Counted from the first letter of the stretch, positions 1 through 8,123 are shown. The stretch: DNA of 17,414 bases from Akkermansiaceae bacterium (GCA_018676385.1 JABHEX010000057.1:1-17414), one strand, 5' to 3'. Program-made: numbers and translations. The notes: generated by a model from the letters alone, not told the origin.

Positions 1-1733
1 AAGGACAAACTGGTACCGTCAGCGAAGAGCAAAAACCTACCAAACAAGCATCACCACAGCTTTACGACCTAACAACACTACAGCGCGAAGCATCCTCACG
101 CTACGGGTTCTCTGCCAAGCGCACTCTCCAAGTCGCCCAAGCATTGTATGAAAAATACAAAATGCTCACCTACCCACGGACCGATTCCCGGTACTTGCCG
201 GAAGACTACCTCGGTCAAGTTCATGAAACTGTCGACTCGATCGCCGAACAAGGCGGTGAGCTCGGATCACATGCCCGCCATGCCGTGTCAGAAAAACTCA
301 TTGTTCCAAGCAAGCGCGTCTTTAACAATGCCAAGATCTCCGATCACTTCGCCATCATTCCTACCGGACGATTTGTCAAACTAGACGAGGCAGCTGCCAA
401 AATTTTTGATCTTGTCACCAAACGGTTCCTCGCCGTTTTTTACCCACATGCTGAGTTTCTCAACACTCGCCGTATCACACGTATAACAACATCTGACGCC
501 ACTGATGCTTTCCTAACAACCGGAAAGATTCTCGTTAAACCAGGCTGGCTTGCCGTCTACGGTCGAGAACCTGGAGTCGCCGCAGGTAAAGACGAACTCT
601 GCTCGGTTTCCGAAGGGGAAACAGCACAAGTCTCTGACATAGAGGTTAAAAACGACGAGACGAAACCTCCCGCACGTTTCAATGAAGCCACTCTGCTCTC
701 CGCCATGGAAGGCGCAGGCAAACTCATCGACGACGAAGATCTGCGTGAAGCAATGTCTGAGCGAGGACTCGGAACACCGGCAACTCGTGCCGCTACAATT
801 GAGGGACTCATAAGACAAAAATATATCGAGCGTGACGGACGTGACCTTCTAGTTACTCGCCGCGGACTACGCCTCATCGAAATTACTGAGGAACTCGGCA
901 TCCAAGCACTCGCATCACCATCCATGACCGGCGACTGGGAAAGCAAACTCCGCCAAATGGAGCAAGGCGAGCTCTCCCGACCTGAATTTATGCACGAGAT
1001 TATCGATTTCACATCAGATATCGTCAACCGCGCCAAGACATACACCGCCGAACTGAAGAACAAGATCTTCCCTGATTTGACCTCCATTTGCCCAAATTGC
1101 CAAGCAGACAAACTCAAAACCACCGATGCTACTTATGAGTGCTATAACCCAGAATGTGGATTCCAAACCAGCCGATACATCGCATCACGCGAGCTTAAAC
1201 CCGAGGAAGCCCGTGAGTTGTTAGAAAAGAAATTCGTCGGCCCACTCGAGGACTTCAAGTCACGATTCAACCGTCCCTTCGAGGCGGCACTTGAGCTCAA
1301 GCAAGAAGTCTCCAAAACTGGAAAACTAGGAAAATGGAAAGTTGGATTTGTATTTGACGATGGAGATAATGAACGTGACGAACTCACTGACGATCAAATC
1401 ATTGCGACCGTCACAACTCCCGATGGCAAAGAGGCTAAAATCCACGAGACCAACAAAGCTTGGTACGTCCTCTCCATCACCAACAAAGACAATCCAGACG
1501 GCATCCGCATTTCAAGAACTATTCTCCAGTGCGAGCTACCGAGCGAGCAAGGGATCAAACTCATCGAGAAAGGAAAAACAGATCTTGTTAAGGGGTTTAT
1601 CTCAAAACGCACCAAACGCGCCTTTTCTGCGTTCCTCACCTTCGATCATGGAACTGGGAAAATTGGCTTTGAGTTTGAACCAAGAAAAACCGCGAAAAAA
1701 GCAGCGAAGAAGGCAGCGAAGAAAAAGTCATAG
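1..1733 (+). CDS. topB: DNA topoisomerase III, C-terminal part (5' end outside window)
   Basis: Type IA topoisomerase, which breaks and passes single DNA strands to relax or decatenate DNA. The frame is open from base 3, so the gene starts upstream; a TTG at 144 is internal. The segment LYDLTTLQREAS is followed by the active-site motif TYPRTDSRYLPED, whose Tyr forms the covalent DNA link; the YPRTDSRYLP form is closer to TopB than to TopA (usually YMRTDS). Next come the rest of the catalytic core (EATLLSAMEGAGKLI, RGLGTPATRAATIEGLI), a C4 zinc ribbon (CPNC coded at 1089-1100, then CYNPEC), and repeats of the topoisomerase C-terminal type (GFISKRTKRAFSAFLTF). The last 15 or so residues are Lys/Ala-rich, a basic tail likely to add DNA contacts. 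TopA is the alternative, but the motif and the single zinc ribbon favour TopB. The next gene follows after 105 bp on the same strand. Confidence 0.9.
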   Translation, partial: GQTGTVSEEQKPTKQASPQLYDLTTLQREASSRYGFSAKRTLQVAQALYEKYKMLTYPRTDSRYLPEDYLGQVHETVDSIAEQGGELGSHARHAVSEKLIVPSKRVFNNAKISDHFAIIPTGRFVKLDEAAAKIFDLVTKRFLAVFYPHAEFLNTRRITRITTSDATDAFLTTGKILVKPGWLAVYGREPGVAAGKDELCSVSEGETAQVSDIEVKNDETKPPARFNEATLLSAMEGAGKLIDDEDLREAMSERGLGTPATRAATIEGLIRQKYIERDGRDLLVTRRGLRLIEITEELGIQALASPSMTGDWESKLRQMEQGELSRPEFMHEIIDFTSDIVNRAKTYTAELKNKIFPDLTSICPNCQADKLKTTDATYECYNPECGFQTSRYIASRELKPEEARELLEKKFVGPLEDFKSRFNRPFEAALELKQEVSKTGKLGKWKVGFVFDDGDNERDELTDDQIIATVTTPDGKEAKIHETNKAWYVLSITNKDNPDGIRISRTILQCELPSEQGIKLIEKGKTDLVKGFISKRTKRAFSAFLTFDHGTGKIGFEFEPRKTAKKAAKKAAKKKS

Positions 1734-1782
1734 CCAACACATATTTCTCTGAGATATCTTACAACATTCCTGCCATAATATC

Positions 1783-1822
1783 CGCACACTGTGGATTGCC
1801 TTTTTATGCGGCATAGTGTGTG
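1783..1822 (+). promoter_or_regulatory. Inverted repeat in the pckG leader
   Basis: Bases 1783-1793 and 1812-1822 can form an 11-bp stem (two G-U pairs, core CACACT/AGTGTG) around an 18-nt loop, ending 16 bases before the pckG start. There is no T-run after it on either strand, so it does not look like a terminator for topB. It could be an operator or a 5'-UTR hairpin controlling pckG. A weak -35-like TTGCCT (1796-1801) lies in the loop. Function is inferred only. Confidence 0.4.
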
Positions 1823-1838
1823 CTACTAACACCCTGTC

Positions 1839-3680
1839 ATGAGTTCTATTACATCAACCAGTCACGCTGGCCTAGCCACCTGGGTCATGGAAATGACCGC
1901 CCTCTGCAAGCCTATAGACGTCCGCTGGTGCGACGGCTCACAGGCTGAATGGGACGAACTAACACAGCTCCTATGTGACACCGGAACCTTTACCCGACTC
2001 AATCCCGACAAACGCCCTAACTCGTTTCTTGCGCGTTCATCTCCAGGTGACGTCGCCCGCGTGGAGGATCGCACATTCATCTGCACACGTCGTCCAGACC
2101 AAGTAGGCCCGACCAATAATTGGGCTGATCCGAAGGAGATGCTTGCCACCATGCACGAGAAGTTTGACGGCTGTATGGAAGGTCGCACCATGTATGTGAT
2201 TCCCTTCTGCATGGGGCCAATTGACTCCCCACTTGCCAAAATTGGCGTGCAAGTCACGGACTCCGCCTACGTTGTGGTCAATATGAAGATCATGGCCAAC
2301 ATGGGTGCTGGTGTGCTCAAACGCCTTGAGGACGAGACGAATGGCAATGCACCTCAAAAACGCGACGGCCATGCCAATTTTATCCCATGCGCCCACACCG
2401 CCGGCATGCCACTGACCGAAGGTGTAAAAGACATCCCGTGGCCCTGCAACGATGAGGAAAAATACATCTGCCACTTCCCCGAGACCCGTGAGATCTGGTC
2501 CTACGGATCAGGCTACGGCGGCAACGCTCTGTTAGGAAAAAAATGCCTAGCACTGCGCATTGCATCAAATATCGCACGCGAGCACAACTGGATGGCAGAG
2601 CACATGCTCATCCTTGGTCTGGAATCTCCCGAAGGTGAAAAAACCTACATCTCCGCCGCATTCCCCTCGGCCTGCGGTAAGACCAACCTAGCGATGCTAG
2701 TACCACCGAAGAAATACGCTGATGCCGGATGGAAAACCACCATCATCGGTGATGACATCGCATGGCTTTGGCCACACGAAGACGGTACACTACACGCTAT
2801 CAACCCAGAAAACGGATACTTTGGTGTCGCTCCAGGCACCTCCTACGAGACCAATCCGATCGCTATGGACTCAATGCTCGAGAACGCTATTTTCACCAAC
2901 GTCGGACTGACCGATGACGGCGACGTCTGGTGGGAGGGCCTTACCAATGAGCCCCCAGCACATCTAATCGACTGGAAAGGCAACGATTGGAAACCGGACA
3001 GCGACACGCCGGCAGCTCACCCTAACGCACGCTTCACGGCACCCGCCCATCAGTGCCCAACGATTGACCCTGAGTGGCAGAACCCGGATGGTGTTCCAAT
3101 CTCTGCAATCGTCTTTGGGGGGCGCCGCCCATCCACGATGCCGCTGGTTTACCAGGCATTCAACTGGTCGCACGGCGTTTACGTCGGTGCCACCATGGGC
3201 TCTGAAGTCACTGCTGCAGCCATTGGCCTGAAGGCTGGTGTCCGACGCGATCCATTTGCCCAGCTTCCCTTCGCTGGATACAACATGGGCGAATATATCG
3301 GCCACTGGTTATCAATGCGTAATGAAATTAAAAACGTTCCACGTATCTTCCATGTAAACTGGTTCCGCCTCGATGAGGACGGCAAGTTCCTCTGGCCCGG
3401 ATTCGGTGAAAATATGAGGGTGTTGGAATGGATCGTAAACCGCTGCCACGGCCGCATCCCAGGCCACGAGACCAACATCGGATGGACGCCTCACTTCGAG
3501 GACTTCGATATCGAAGGTATCGATTATAACGAGGAGCAATTCAATAAAGCCATGGCTATCGACAACGAGGAATGGAAAGCCGAACTACTCTCACAAGGAG
3601 AACTCTTCCTCAATCTCTACGATCACTTACCGAAGGAACTTGTGTTCCAGCGCGAACTGTTAGCAGCACGCCTCACCTGA
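1839..3680 (+). CDS. pckG: Phosphoenolpyruvate carboxykinase (GTP)
   Basis: Catalyses oxaloacetate + GTP to phosphoenolpyruvate + GDP + CO2, the entry step of gluconeogenesis, in the cytosol. The 613-residue length fits the GTP family (about 600). Visible signatures are the substrate/metal region YGSGYGGNALLGKK (about 222-235), the P-loop-like kinase-1 motif FPSACGKTNLAM (275-286) with the reactive 'hyper' Cys, and kinase-2 GDDIAW (304-309). The nucleotide-binding part around FGGRRPSTMPLVYQ and the C-terminal FLWPGFGENMRVLEWI segment are also present. No key segment is missing. The ATG at 1839 has no clear Shine-Dalgarno sequence. The gene stands alone: a hairpin-forming leader upstream and a strong terminator at 3796-3834 downstream suggest a single-gene unit. 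It ends in TGA, one of several genes here using UGA as a normal stop. The ATP-type enzyme is ruled out by sequence. Confidence 0.97.
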   Translation: MSSITSTSHAGLATWVMEMTALCKPIDVRWCDGSQAEWDELTQLLCDTGTFTRLNPDKRPNSFLARSSPGDVARVEDRTFICTRRPDQVGPTNNWADPKEMLATMHEKFDGCMEGRTMYVIPFCMGPIDSPLAKIGVQVTDSAYVVVNMKIMANMGAGVLKRLEDETNGNAPQKRDGHANFIPCAHTAGMPLTEGVKDIPWPCNDEEKYICHFPETREIWSYGSGYGGNALLGKKCLALRIASNIAREHNWMAEHMLILGLESPEGEKTYISAAFPSACGKTNLAMLVPPKKYADAGWKTTIIGDDIAWLWPHEDGTLHAINPENGYFGVAPGTSYETNPIAMDSMLENAIFTNVGLTDDGDVWWEGLTNEPPAHLIDWKGNDWKPDSDTPAAHPNARFTAPAHQCPTIDPEWQNPDGVPISAIVFGGRRPSTMPLVYQAFNWSHGVYVGATMGSEVTAAAIGLKAGVRRDPFAQLPFAGYNMGEYIGHWLSMRNEIKNVPRIFHVNWFRLDEDGKFLWPGFGENMRVLEWIVNRCHGRIPGHETNIGWTPHFEDFDIEGIDYNEEQFNKAMAIDNEEWKAELLSQGELFLNLYDHLPKELVFQRELLAARLT

Positions 3681-3694
3681 TACCACACGTGGTA
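3681..3694. repeat. Short perfect palindrome directly after the pckG stop
   Basis: TACCAC-AC-GTGGTA begins at the base after the pckG TGA. The arms are 6 bp with a 2-base spacer. It is too tight for an RNA hairpin and not followed by T residues, so a protein site or chance are the options. Confidence 0.3.
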
Positions 3695-3795
3695 ACGGCA
3701 CCTATCCGCACGGATTATGTGGAACCCCTACCTCTAGGCGGCCAAAATCTACCTGTTCTCCATAACTTCAGAGGAGAGGTAATACCAACTTGCTC

Positions 3796-3834
3796 AAGCC
3801 CGCCGCTCCAGTATGAGTAAGCGGGCTTTATTTT
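3796..3834 (+). terminator. Rho-independent terminator of pckG
   Basis: A perfect 8-bp stem AAGCCCGC (3796-3803) / GCGGGCTT (3821-3828) with a 17-nt loop is followed by TATTTT. It lies 115 bases after the pckG stop. The 3681-3866 gap otherwise contains a weaker pairing of TCTCC with GGAGA near 3757-3779 and no ORF worth calling. Confidence 0.85.
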
Positions 3835-3866
3835 GACAGCTGCACAGTTAGCATTAGATTTCCACT

Positions 3867-4295
3867 GTGAATCCTAATCTCTTCCTACAAGTCGTTATAC
3901 TCGTCATGATCCCATCACTTGCCCACTGCGAAAAACAGCAAACTCTCAACGACACAAATAATCTAAAATGGAAAAACCGTGTCCTTTTAATTCAACAAAA
4001 GCAAGGTGATAGCCAAACACTCATATTGCTCAAGACAGCAAAGCAGCAGATTGACGAACGTCATATAATCTGGATCCTTACTCATGAATCAGGCACAACA
4101 TCCAACTACCCGCACAACATCTCCACCAAACTAACCAACCAAATAAACAATGAGCACTTCACCAACAAAAATATTTGTGCTGTACTCATCGGTAAAGATG
4201 GTCATGTGAAGGCCAGATATAAAAATCTCGATCTCACAAAAATCTTTGCTCTCATCGATACCATGCCGATGCGGCAACGCGAGATGAGAAAGTAA
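3867..4295 (+). CDS. Secreted DUF4174-domain protein
   Basis: A 142-residue protein with an N-terminal hydrophobic signal segment (about 4-19, ending SLAHC), so probably exported to the periplasm. The mature part begins NLKWKNRVLLIQQ and has the late block CAVLIGKDGHVKARYKNLDLTKIFALIDTMPMRQREMR. 'LIGKDG...K' followed by 'IDxMPMRQxEM' is the hallmark of DUF4174, a small domain of unknown role with a thioredoxin-like strand pattern. No CxxC is present, so redox activity is not indicated. LAHC resembles a lipobox, but His before Cys is unusual, so lipoprotein status is doubtful. The start is GTG at 3867: it gives the complete signal peptide, and the next Met lies inside the hydrophobic core. The gene follows the pckG terminator and is probably transcribed on its own. 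Confidence 0.75.
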   Translation: MNPNLFLQVVILVMIPSLAHCEKQQTLNDTNNLKWKNRVLLIQQKQGDSQTLILLKTAKQQIDERHIIWILTHESGTTSNYPHNISTKLTNQINNEHFTNKNICAVLIGKDGHVKARYKNLDLTKIFALIDTMPMRQREMRK

Positions 4296-4385
4296 ACCCT
4301 ACCTATCTCTCAAGTCATCAAACGGACTGCACACACCACTGCCATTCTACCATCGGTACGTAGGCAGCCCTTTCCTACGGCACTG

Positions 4386-4423
4386 AAACCAAAAACCGCG
4401 CCAACCAAGAAGGCGGACGCGGT
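4386..4423 (-). terminator. Rho-independent terminator of the yidC cluster
   Basis: Read on the minus strand, ACCGCG (4423-4418) pairs with CGCGGT (4400-4395), with further inner G-C pairs around a TTCTTGGTT loop. A T-rich run follows (A-run 4391-4395 and more A residues at 4386-4388 on the plus strand). It lies about 30 bases after the yidC stop. Confidence 0.75.
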
Positions 4424-4450
4424 GATGGGAATGAATTTTAGGAAGTAGTG

Positions 4451-6385
4451 TTAACCCCCGGTACGTGGTGGGCGTTTTTTCCCAGACTTCTTTGCAGGCG
4501 TGGCATCGCGCATCGGCTTTTTGCCTACACCACCTTTAGCGGCTTCCTGCGCCTGCTGCATTGCCTCGGCACGTTCAGCCATACGCTCCATGAAGGATTT
4601 TTTACCTGGCTTTCCAGGTTTGGCGCGCTTCTTGAGCTCGGGCTCTGGCATACGGTTCATCAACCATGTTTGACCAATGGAAAAGATGTTCTGCGTGGTC
4701 CAGTAGAGCGCCAGAGCTGAGGCAAAGTTATAACAAAAGAAAAAGAACATCAACGGCATGAACATCATGATACGCCGCTGCATTTTGTCGCCAGTGTTAG
4801 GCGTCATTTTCATCTGCAACACCATGGTGACCGCCATCAGTATGGGTAGAAGGTTAACCGGTGTGGTGTCGCCAAGGAATGGCAGACCGAAAGGCAACTC
4901 ATAGACAGTATCCGGCATGGAAAGATCATCTACCCAGAGGAATGGCTGACCACGCAACTCAACCGCATACTGTAACATGCGGTAGTAACCAAAAAAGATC
5001 GGAATCTGCAGGAACATAGGCAAGCAACCCCCCATCGGATTGATGTGGTATTCCTTATAAAGCTTCATCGTTTCCTGATTCAGCTTCTGTGGGTTATCCT
5101 TATACTTTTCTCGCAGATCCTTCATAATAGGCTGGAGCTTAGACATGCGCTTCATGGTGCGCGTGGACTTATTATGGAGCGGCCAAATGACGATTCGTAT
5201 CAAAATGGTAAGAGCAATAATAGATAATCCCCATGCCCACTTATTGGCGGTTTTTGAAAATGCCACGTCATGCAACCAGTTCAGCGTGTTACTCAGTATG
5301 ACGGATATGGGTGTAAACCACCCGTAGTTGAGCACCTCATCCACGTTACCCTCCATTTTCTTAAGCAAGCTATAGCGCTTAGGGCCCATATAAACCGTGA
5401 AGGATAGTGTCTCGTAGTCTCCTGTGGCGATCTTACGCGTGGGTAGACTAAAGCCTGACCTCACCGCATAGTTTTTCTTTTTGGGGTCGTCACCTGGTAA
5501 TTCAACCTCTGCCGACTTTGCCCAGAAAGAAGATGCAAATTTTTCAGTGGGGCGAACGAGCGTAGTGAAAAACTGATTAGACACACCGGAATATTCCAAC
5601 TCCTCCGCACTTTCCTTAAGCTGCGACTGCGCACCGTGGAAAAACCCTTTATCTACCTCGGCTCCAGCGGATGTCGTGGTATTCTCAAAGCTACCGTCAT
5701 TCAAGTAGAAGGCTCCTCCCTGATCCGGCCACTCACGCTGATGTAGGGGACTGGCGGTACCATTAAAAAAGTGGTAGTTCTGCAAGCTTACCATGGCTTC
5801 CCCTTCGTTGCGGAAAGTTATATCAAGAGTGAGCAACCATGGAGCGCCCGGGTTCTTATCATCTTCGACAAGCGCCCATCTTTTTTTGATAATCAATCCA
5901 TTAGCAGCCTTGGCCGTGCAATAGACCGCATTTTCATTTTCAGGCTTTACCAGATCATAATTGAGAGCCAGGTAGTCATCGGGTCCCTCGCCAAGAGCGC
6001 CCACTGGTGCAGGTGCGTCTGCATTCAATAGCACATTCTGCGTGCTGGATCCAACCGCATATTGGTTGTGAAGTAGGGCTGATTTGATACCGCCACCCCG
6101 CGAAGTTACAGTATAGGTGACATTCACTTTACCGTTATTGATCGAGGTAAGCTCTATGGTATTCTCACCAACAGTCGGCACAGGGGGCTCAACGACAAGT
6201 CCACTTTTAGACTGAGCATTTTCAGGTGCGCTGGCATCGCCAACGGCAGGTAATGATGTGGCAGGCGTATCATCCTTTTCCTTTATCGGCTGAGGCACAG
6301 CTGATGGTTTTTCCGGCATGTAGAAGAAATTCAGCGCGAGTAATACTGCGCAGATTGTGAGTATGATCCATCCTTTACGGTCCAT
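4451..6385 (-). CDS. yidC: Membrane protein insertase YidC (large periplasmic-domain type)
   Basis: Inserts and folds inner-membrane proteins, alone or with SecYEG. The 644-residue protein has the Gram-negative layout. There is an N-terminal TM helix (about 5-22, WIILTICAVLLALNFFYM) and a Pro/Ala linker, then a beta-rich periplasmic domain (about 75-340). The five-helix Oxa1/YidC core follows (TMs near 355-375, 384-403, 455-472, 508-526 and 540-575). Arg397 in TILIRIVIWPL is the positive residue of the hydrophilic groove. The loop after it (KSTRTMKRMSKLQPIMKDLREKY) is the conserved coiled-coil cytoplasmic hairpin, and NPMGGCLPMFLQIPIFFGYY is the usual next signature. The C-terminal 65 or so residues are strongly basic (GKPGKKSFMER...KKRPPRTGG), as in YidC forms that bind ribosomes. 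It is the last gene of the rpmH-rnpA-yidD-yidC cluster, 48 bp after yidD. Confidence 0.97.
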   Translation of the reverse strand: MDRKGWIILTICAVLLALNFFYMPEKPSAVPQPIKEKDDTPATSLPAVGDASAPENAQSKSGLVVEPPVPTVGENTIELTSINNGKVNVTYTVTSRGGGIKSALLHNQYAVGSSTQNVLLNADAPAPVGALGEGPDDYLALNYDLVKPENENAVYCTAKAANGLIIKKRWALVEDDKNPGAPWLLTLDITFRNEGEAMVSLQNYHFFNGTASPLHQREWPDQGGAFYLNDGSFENTTTSAGAEVDKGFFHGAQSQLKESAEELEYSGVSNQFFTTLVRPTEKFASSFWAKSAEVELPGDDPKKKNYAVRSGFSLPTRKIATGDYETLSFTVYMGPKRYSLLKKMEGNVDEVLNYGWFTPISVILSNTLNWLHDVAFSKTANKWAWGLSIIALTILIRIVIWPLHNKSTRTMKRMSKLQPIMKDLREKYKDNPQKLNQETMKLYKEYHINPMGGCLPMFLQIPIFFGYYRMLQYAVELRGQPFLWVDDLSMPDTVYELPFGLPFLGDTTPVNLLPILMAVTMVLQMKMTPNTGDKMQRRIMMFMPLMFFFFCYNFASALALYWTTQNIFSIGQTWLMNRMPEPELKKRAKPGKPGKKSFMERMAERAEAMQQAQEAAKGGVGKKPMRDATPAKKSGKKRPPRTGG

Positions 6386-6433
6386 GGTAGATGAGTTTTA
6401 AGTGTTAAATATTAAATGTTAAGTTTGAAAAAT

Positions 6434-6688
6434 CTATTTTTTAGGCGGTACGGGATCGTCTCCACATGCGCTCCAGGGATGACAACGTAAAATACGCCGA
6501 GCACCAAGCCAAGATCCGTGGAATGGACCATGAATTCTTACGGCTTGCATGAAATAATTTGAGCAGGTTGGGTGATAACGGCAGCCACTATTGGGACTGA
6601 CTACTTTGAGAATGGGATTAAGAAATTTCTGGTAGAAGCGAATACCGCAATAGATCAGAGTGCTGAGCAGGCGGTTGATAATGTTCAC
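6434..6688 (-). CDS. yidD: Membrane protein insertion efficiency factor YidD
   Basis: Small inner-membrane-associated protein thought to help YidC-dependent insertion. Its 84 residues contain the family pattern in full: an amphipathic N-terminus (LIYCGIRFYQKFLNPIL), then SPNSGCRYHPTCSNYFMQAVRIHGPFHGSWLGARRILRCHPW with the three conserved Cys. The start is GTG at 6688. It is effectively forced: the rnpA TGA is in the same frame only five codons upstream, and no ATG or TTG lies between. It sits 15 bp after rnpA and 48 bp before yidC, so it is almost certainly cotranscribed with both. Confidence 0.95.
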   Translation of the reverse strand: MNIINRLLSTLIYCGIRFYQKFLNPILKVVSPNSGCRYHPTCSNYFMQAVRIHGPFHGSWLGARRILRCHPWSACGDDPVPPKK

Positions 6689-6703
6689 GGTTACAACGGT
6701 TAA

Positions 6704-7051
6704 TCATGCGACGAGAATGCCAAGACGGCGAGCCTGCTTGAGCCAGTCCGTCTCCAGCTCAGAAAACGTAGCCTCGGGGGCGCGCCAGCGGAGTACGGTT
6801 ACAAGGTATTTTTTACCATCAGCAGAGGGCAAATGTTTGGCACAAATCGCGTGGATACGGCGGCGGAGGAGATTGCGTGTGACAGCATTGCCAACTTTAC
6901 GTGTCACAATGACGCCCAGCTTATGGTGAGGTAGCTCTATATCTTCAAGATAGCTAAGCACGAGGAAACGGCCAGCCTTGGCGTTTCCATCCTTGCGCGT
7001 GCGGGTGAATTCCGCGTGACGAGTCATACTGAATTTCCGCTGCAGTCTCAT
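6704..7051 (-). CDS. rnpA: Ribonuclease P protein component
   Basis: Protein subunit of RNase P, which removes the 5' leader of tRNA precursors together with the RNA subunit. The 115-residue length is normal for the family. The signature is LGVIVTRKVGNAVTRNLLRRRIHAIC (usual core RxxxKRxxRE-like: here GNAVTRNLLRRRIH), preceded by MTRHAEFTRTRKDG. ATG at 7051 is chosen although the frame stays open to 7165: AAGGG lies a few bases before it as a Shine-Dalgarno sequence, and the upstream part of the frame runs through a terminator hairpin and looks non-coding. A second Met (MTRHAEF, 7027) is possible. It ends in TGA, in frame with yidD. Confidence 0.93.
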   Translation of the reverse strand: MRLQRKFSMTRHAEFTRTRKDGNAKAGRFLVLSYLEDIELPHHKLGVIVTRKVGNAVTRNLLRRRIHAICAKHLPSADGKKYLVTVLRWRAPEATFSELETDWLKQARRLGILVA

Positions 7052-7101
7052 AGTGCCCTTAATTGCTCTTATGGTTAGCATGAACTGTAAAAACAGAAAC
7101 G

Positions 7102-7134
7102 AATAAAAACGGCCACCTTTAAAGGGGTGACCGT
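7102..7134 (-). terminator. Intrinsic terminator or attenuator between rpmH and rnpA
   Basis: On the minus strand ACGGTCACC (7134-7126) pairs with GGTGGCCGT (7117-7109): nine pairs including one G-U, 8-nt loop, then TTTTTATT. This is a full-quality terminator 78 bases after the rpmH stop and about 50 before the rnpA start. It would let most transcripts stop after rpmH and a fraction read into rnpA-yidD-yidC, unless rnpA has its own promoter. A small hairpin GCCCA-AATA-TGGGC (7160-7173) lies just upstream of it. Confidence 0.75.
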
Positions 7135-7211
7135 ATGATGATGAACCCCGAGCTCGACAGCCCAAATATGGGCCAGAGCCGTGTATATCAGCTAACCGCC
7201 CTCAAAGCGGA

Positions 7212-7400
7212 CTAGGCAGCTTTGGTGTGCTGCTTAACGTGGCGCTTGAAGTGAATCTCTGCACCTTTGGGAAGGAGGCGTTTGCGGCCTTTCTGACGGC
7301 GGCGGCGCAGTGTGTCGCGCCCGGCCTTGGTGCTCATGCGGGCACGAAAACCGTGCTGGCGCTTGCGAACTCGTTTGGATGGCTGATAAGTACGTTTCAT
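7212..7400 (-). CDS. rpmH: 50S ribosomal protein L34, C-terminally extended
   Basis: Structural protein of the large ribosomal subunit. The first 43 residues, from MKRTYQPSKRVRKRQHGFRA to the RRRRQKGRKRL block, follow the universal L34 pattern. The usual protein ends near 44-47. Here it continues for about 18 more residues (PKGAEIHFKRHVKQHTKAA), still basic, to 62. ATG at 7400 is fixed by the conserved MKRTYQPS. First gene of the cluster; a promoter with TTGACA lies about 140 bp upstream. Confidence 0.96.
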   Translation of the reverse strand: MKRTYQPSKRVRKRQHGFRARMSTKAGRDTLRRRRQKGRKRLLPKGAEIHFKRHVKQHTKAA

Positions 7401-7519
7401 GATGAGATGAGGTCAAAATGGGCTGAGCCCGTGTTTTTTATTAATTCTGGTGATTCGTGCCTATTGTAGAAACCCCGGTAGGGTAATCTTTGTAGCCGAT
7501 CTGGTCAGGTTGGGCGGGC

Positions 7520-7547
7520 AAACTAGGGATTTTTTCCATCTTGTCAA
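7520..7547 (-). promoter_or_regulatory. Candidate sigma-70 promoter for rpmH
   Basis: On the minus strand a perfect -35 TTGACA (7547-7542) is followed after 16 bases by TAGTTT (7525-7520), a weak -10. It would give a leader of about 110 nt before rpmH. A 6-bp inverted repeat GGCGGG (7513-7518) / CCCGCC (7548-7553) encloses it. The rest of the 7401-7628 gap holds a small GGGC-TGA-GCCC hairpin (7424-7434) and an A/T-rich stretch (7600-7625) that probably contains the promoter of the plus-strand gene at 7629. Confidence 0.45.
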
Positions 7548-7628
7548 CCCGCCATTCTCTGGAATGACCGATTTTATCAAAAAATTTTCTCCCGTGCCTA
7601 AAAAATTGATGCTAATTATAAATCAAGA

Positions 7629-8123
7629 ATGTCCACAACCAACGCAAACGTTAAGTTATCATGCTCAGGTCAAGTAGTTCGCGTACAGCCAGCTACCATA
7701 GAAGATCTGCCTGAATTGGTGCAACTTGTCGAAGAGCTCATGTCCGCGCAAGCAGACTTTTCCCCAAACACGAAAGCGCACGAACAAGGCCTATCAATGA
7801 TTCTCGAGCAACCAAATAGGGGCAGAATCTTTGTTCTGCGCAGCGAAAGCCGGATTTTTGGTATGGCTAACCTCCTTTTTACCATCTCCACCGCGATGGG
7901 CGGTATGGTAATTTTGCTGGAAGACTTCATTATTCATCCAGATTACCGAGGCCAAGGGTTCGGCTCGCAACTCTTAAATTATGTGATTGATTTTGCAAAA
8001 AATAAAAACTTCACCCGCATCACACTTTTGGCTGATAAATTAGAAGAAAATTCCCAAAAGTTTTTCCAGAACCAAGGTTTCGACTTTGCTCATATGGTTC
8101 CGATGCGCCGGGTAGTCAGCTGA
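7629..8123 (+). CDS. GNAT-family N-acetyltransferase
   Basis: Cytosolic acetyl-CoA-dependent acyltransferase of 164 residues; substrate not recognisable. The fold reads in order: VRVQPATIEDLPELVQLVEELM (strand 1, helix 1), IFVLRSESRIFGMANLLF (central strands), ILLEDFIIHPDYRGQGFGSQLLNYVIDFA, then ITLLADKLEENSQKFFQNQGF. HPDYRGQGFGSQL (about 117-129) is motif A, with the Q/RxxGxG/A pyrophosphate-binding loop. The C-terminal FFQNQGF is the usual GNAT helix and strand end. The start is ATG at 7629 with AAGA just before it. Upstream is the divergent rpmH promoter; downstream it converges on walJ with only 11 bp between stop codons and no clear terminator. Confidence 0.88.
   Translation: MSTTNANVKLSCSGQVVRVQPATIEDLPELVQLVEELMSAQADFSPNTKAHEQGLSMILEQPNRGRIFVLRSESRIFGMANLLFTISTAMGGMVILLEDFIIHPDYRGQGFGSQLLNYVIDFAKNKNFTRITLLADKLEENSQKFFQNQGFDFAHMVPMRRVVS

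Noticed and set aside
2037..2474. Opposite-strand open frames inside pckG, topB, the sulfatases and miaB
   Set aside because: They lie wholly inside well-supported genes, have no family resemblance and no start signals; they are coding-bias shadows.
6689..6706. rnpA TGA in frame with yidD as a second Sec or readthrough site
   Set aside because: No Cys is expected there, both proteins are complete on their own, and only a direct repeat (TAACCG) and no SECIS-like hairpin follows.
7052..7165. N-terminal extension of RnpA to 7165
   Set aside because: The extra 38 residues have no family match and run through the terminator hairpin; ATG 7051 has a Shine-Dalgarno sequence and gives the normal length.
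7424..7445. GGGC-TGA-GCCC followed by T residues as a plus-strand terminator
   Set aside because: The stem is only 4 bp and no plus-strand gene ends upstream; it is more likely part of the rpmH leader.
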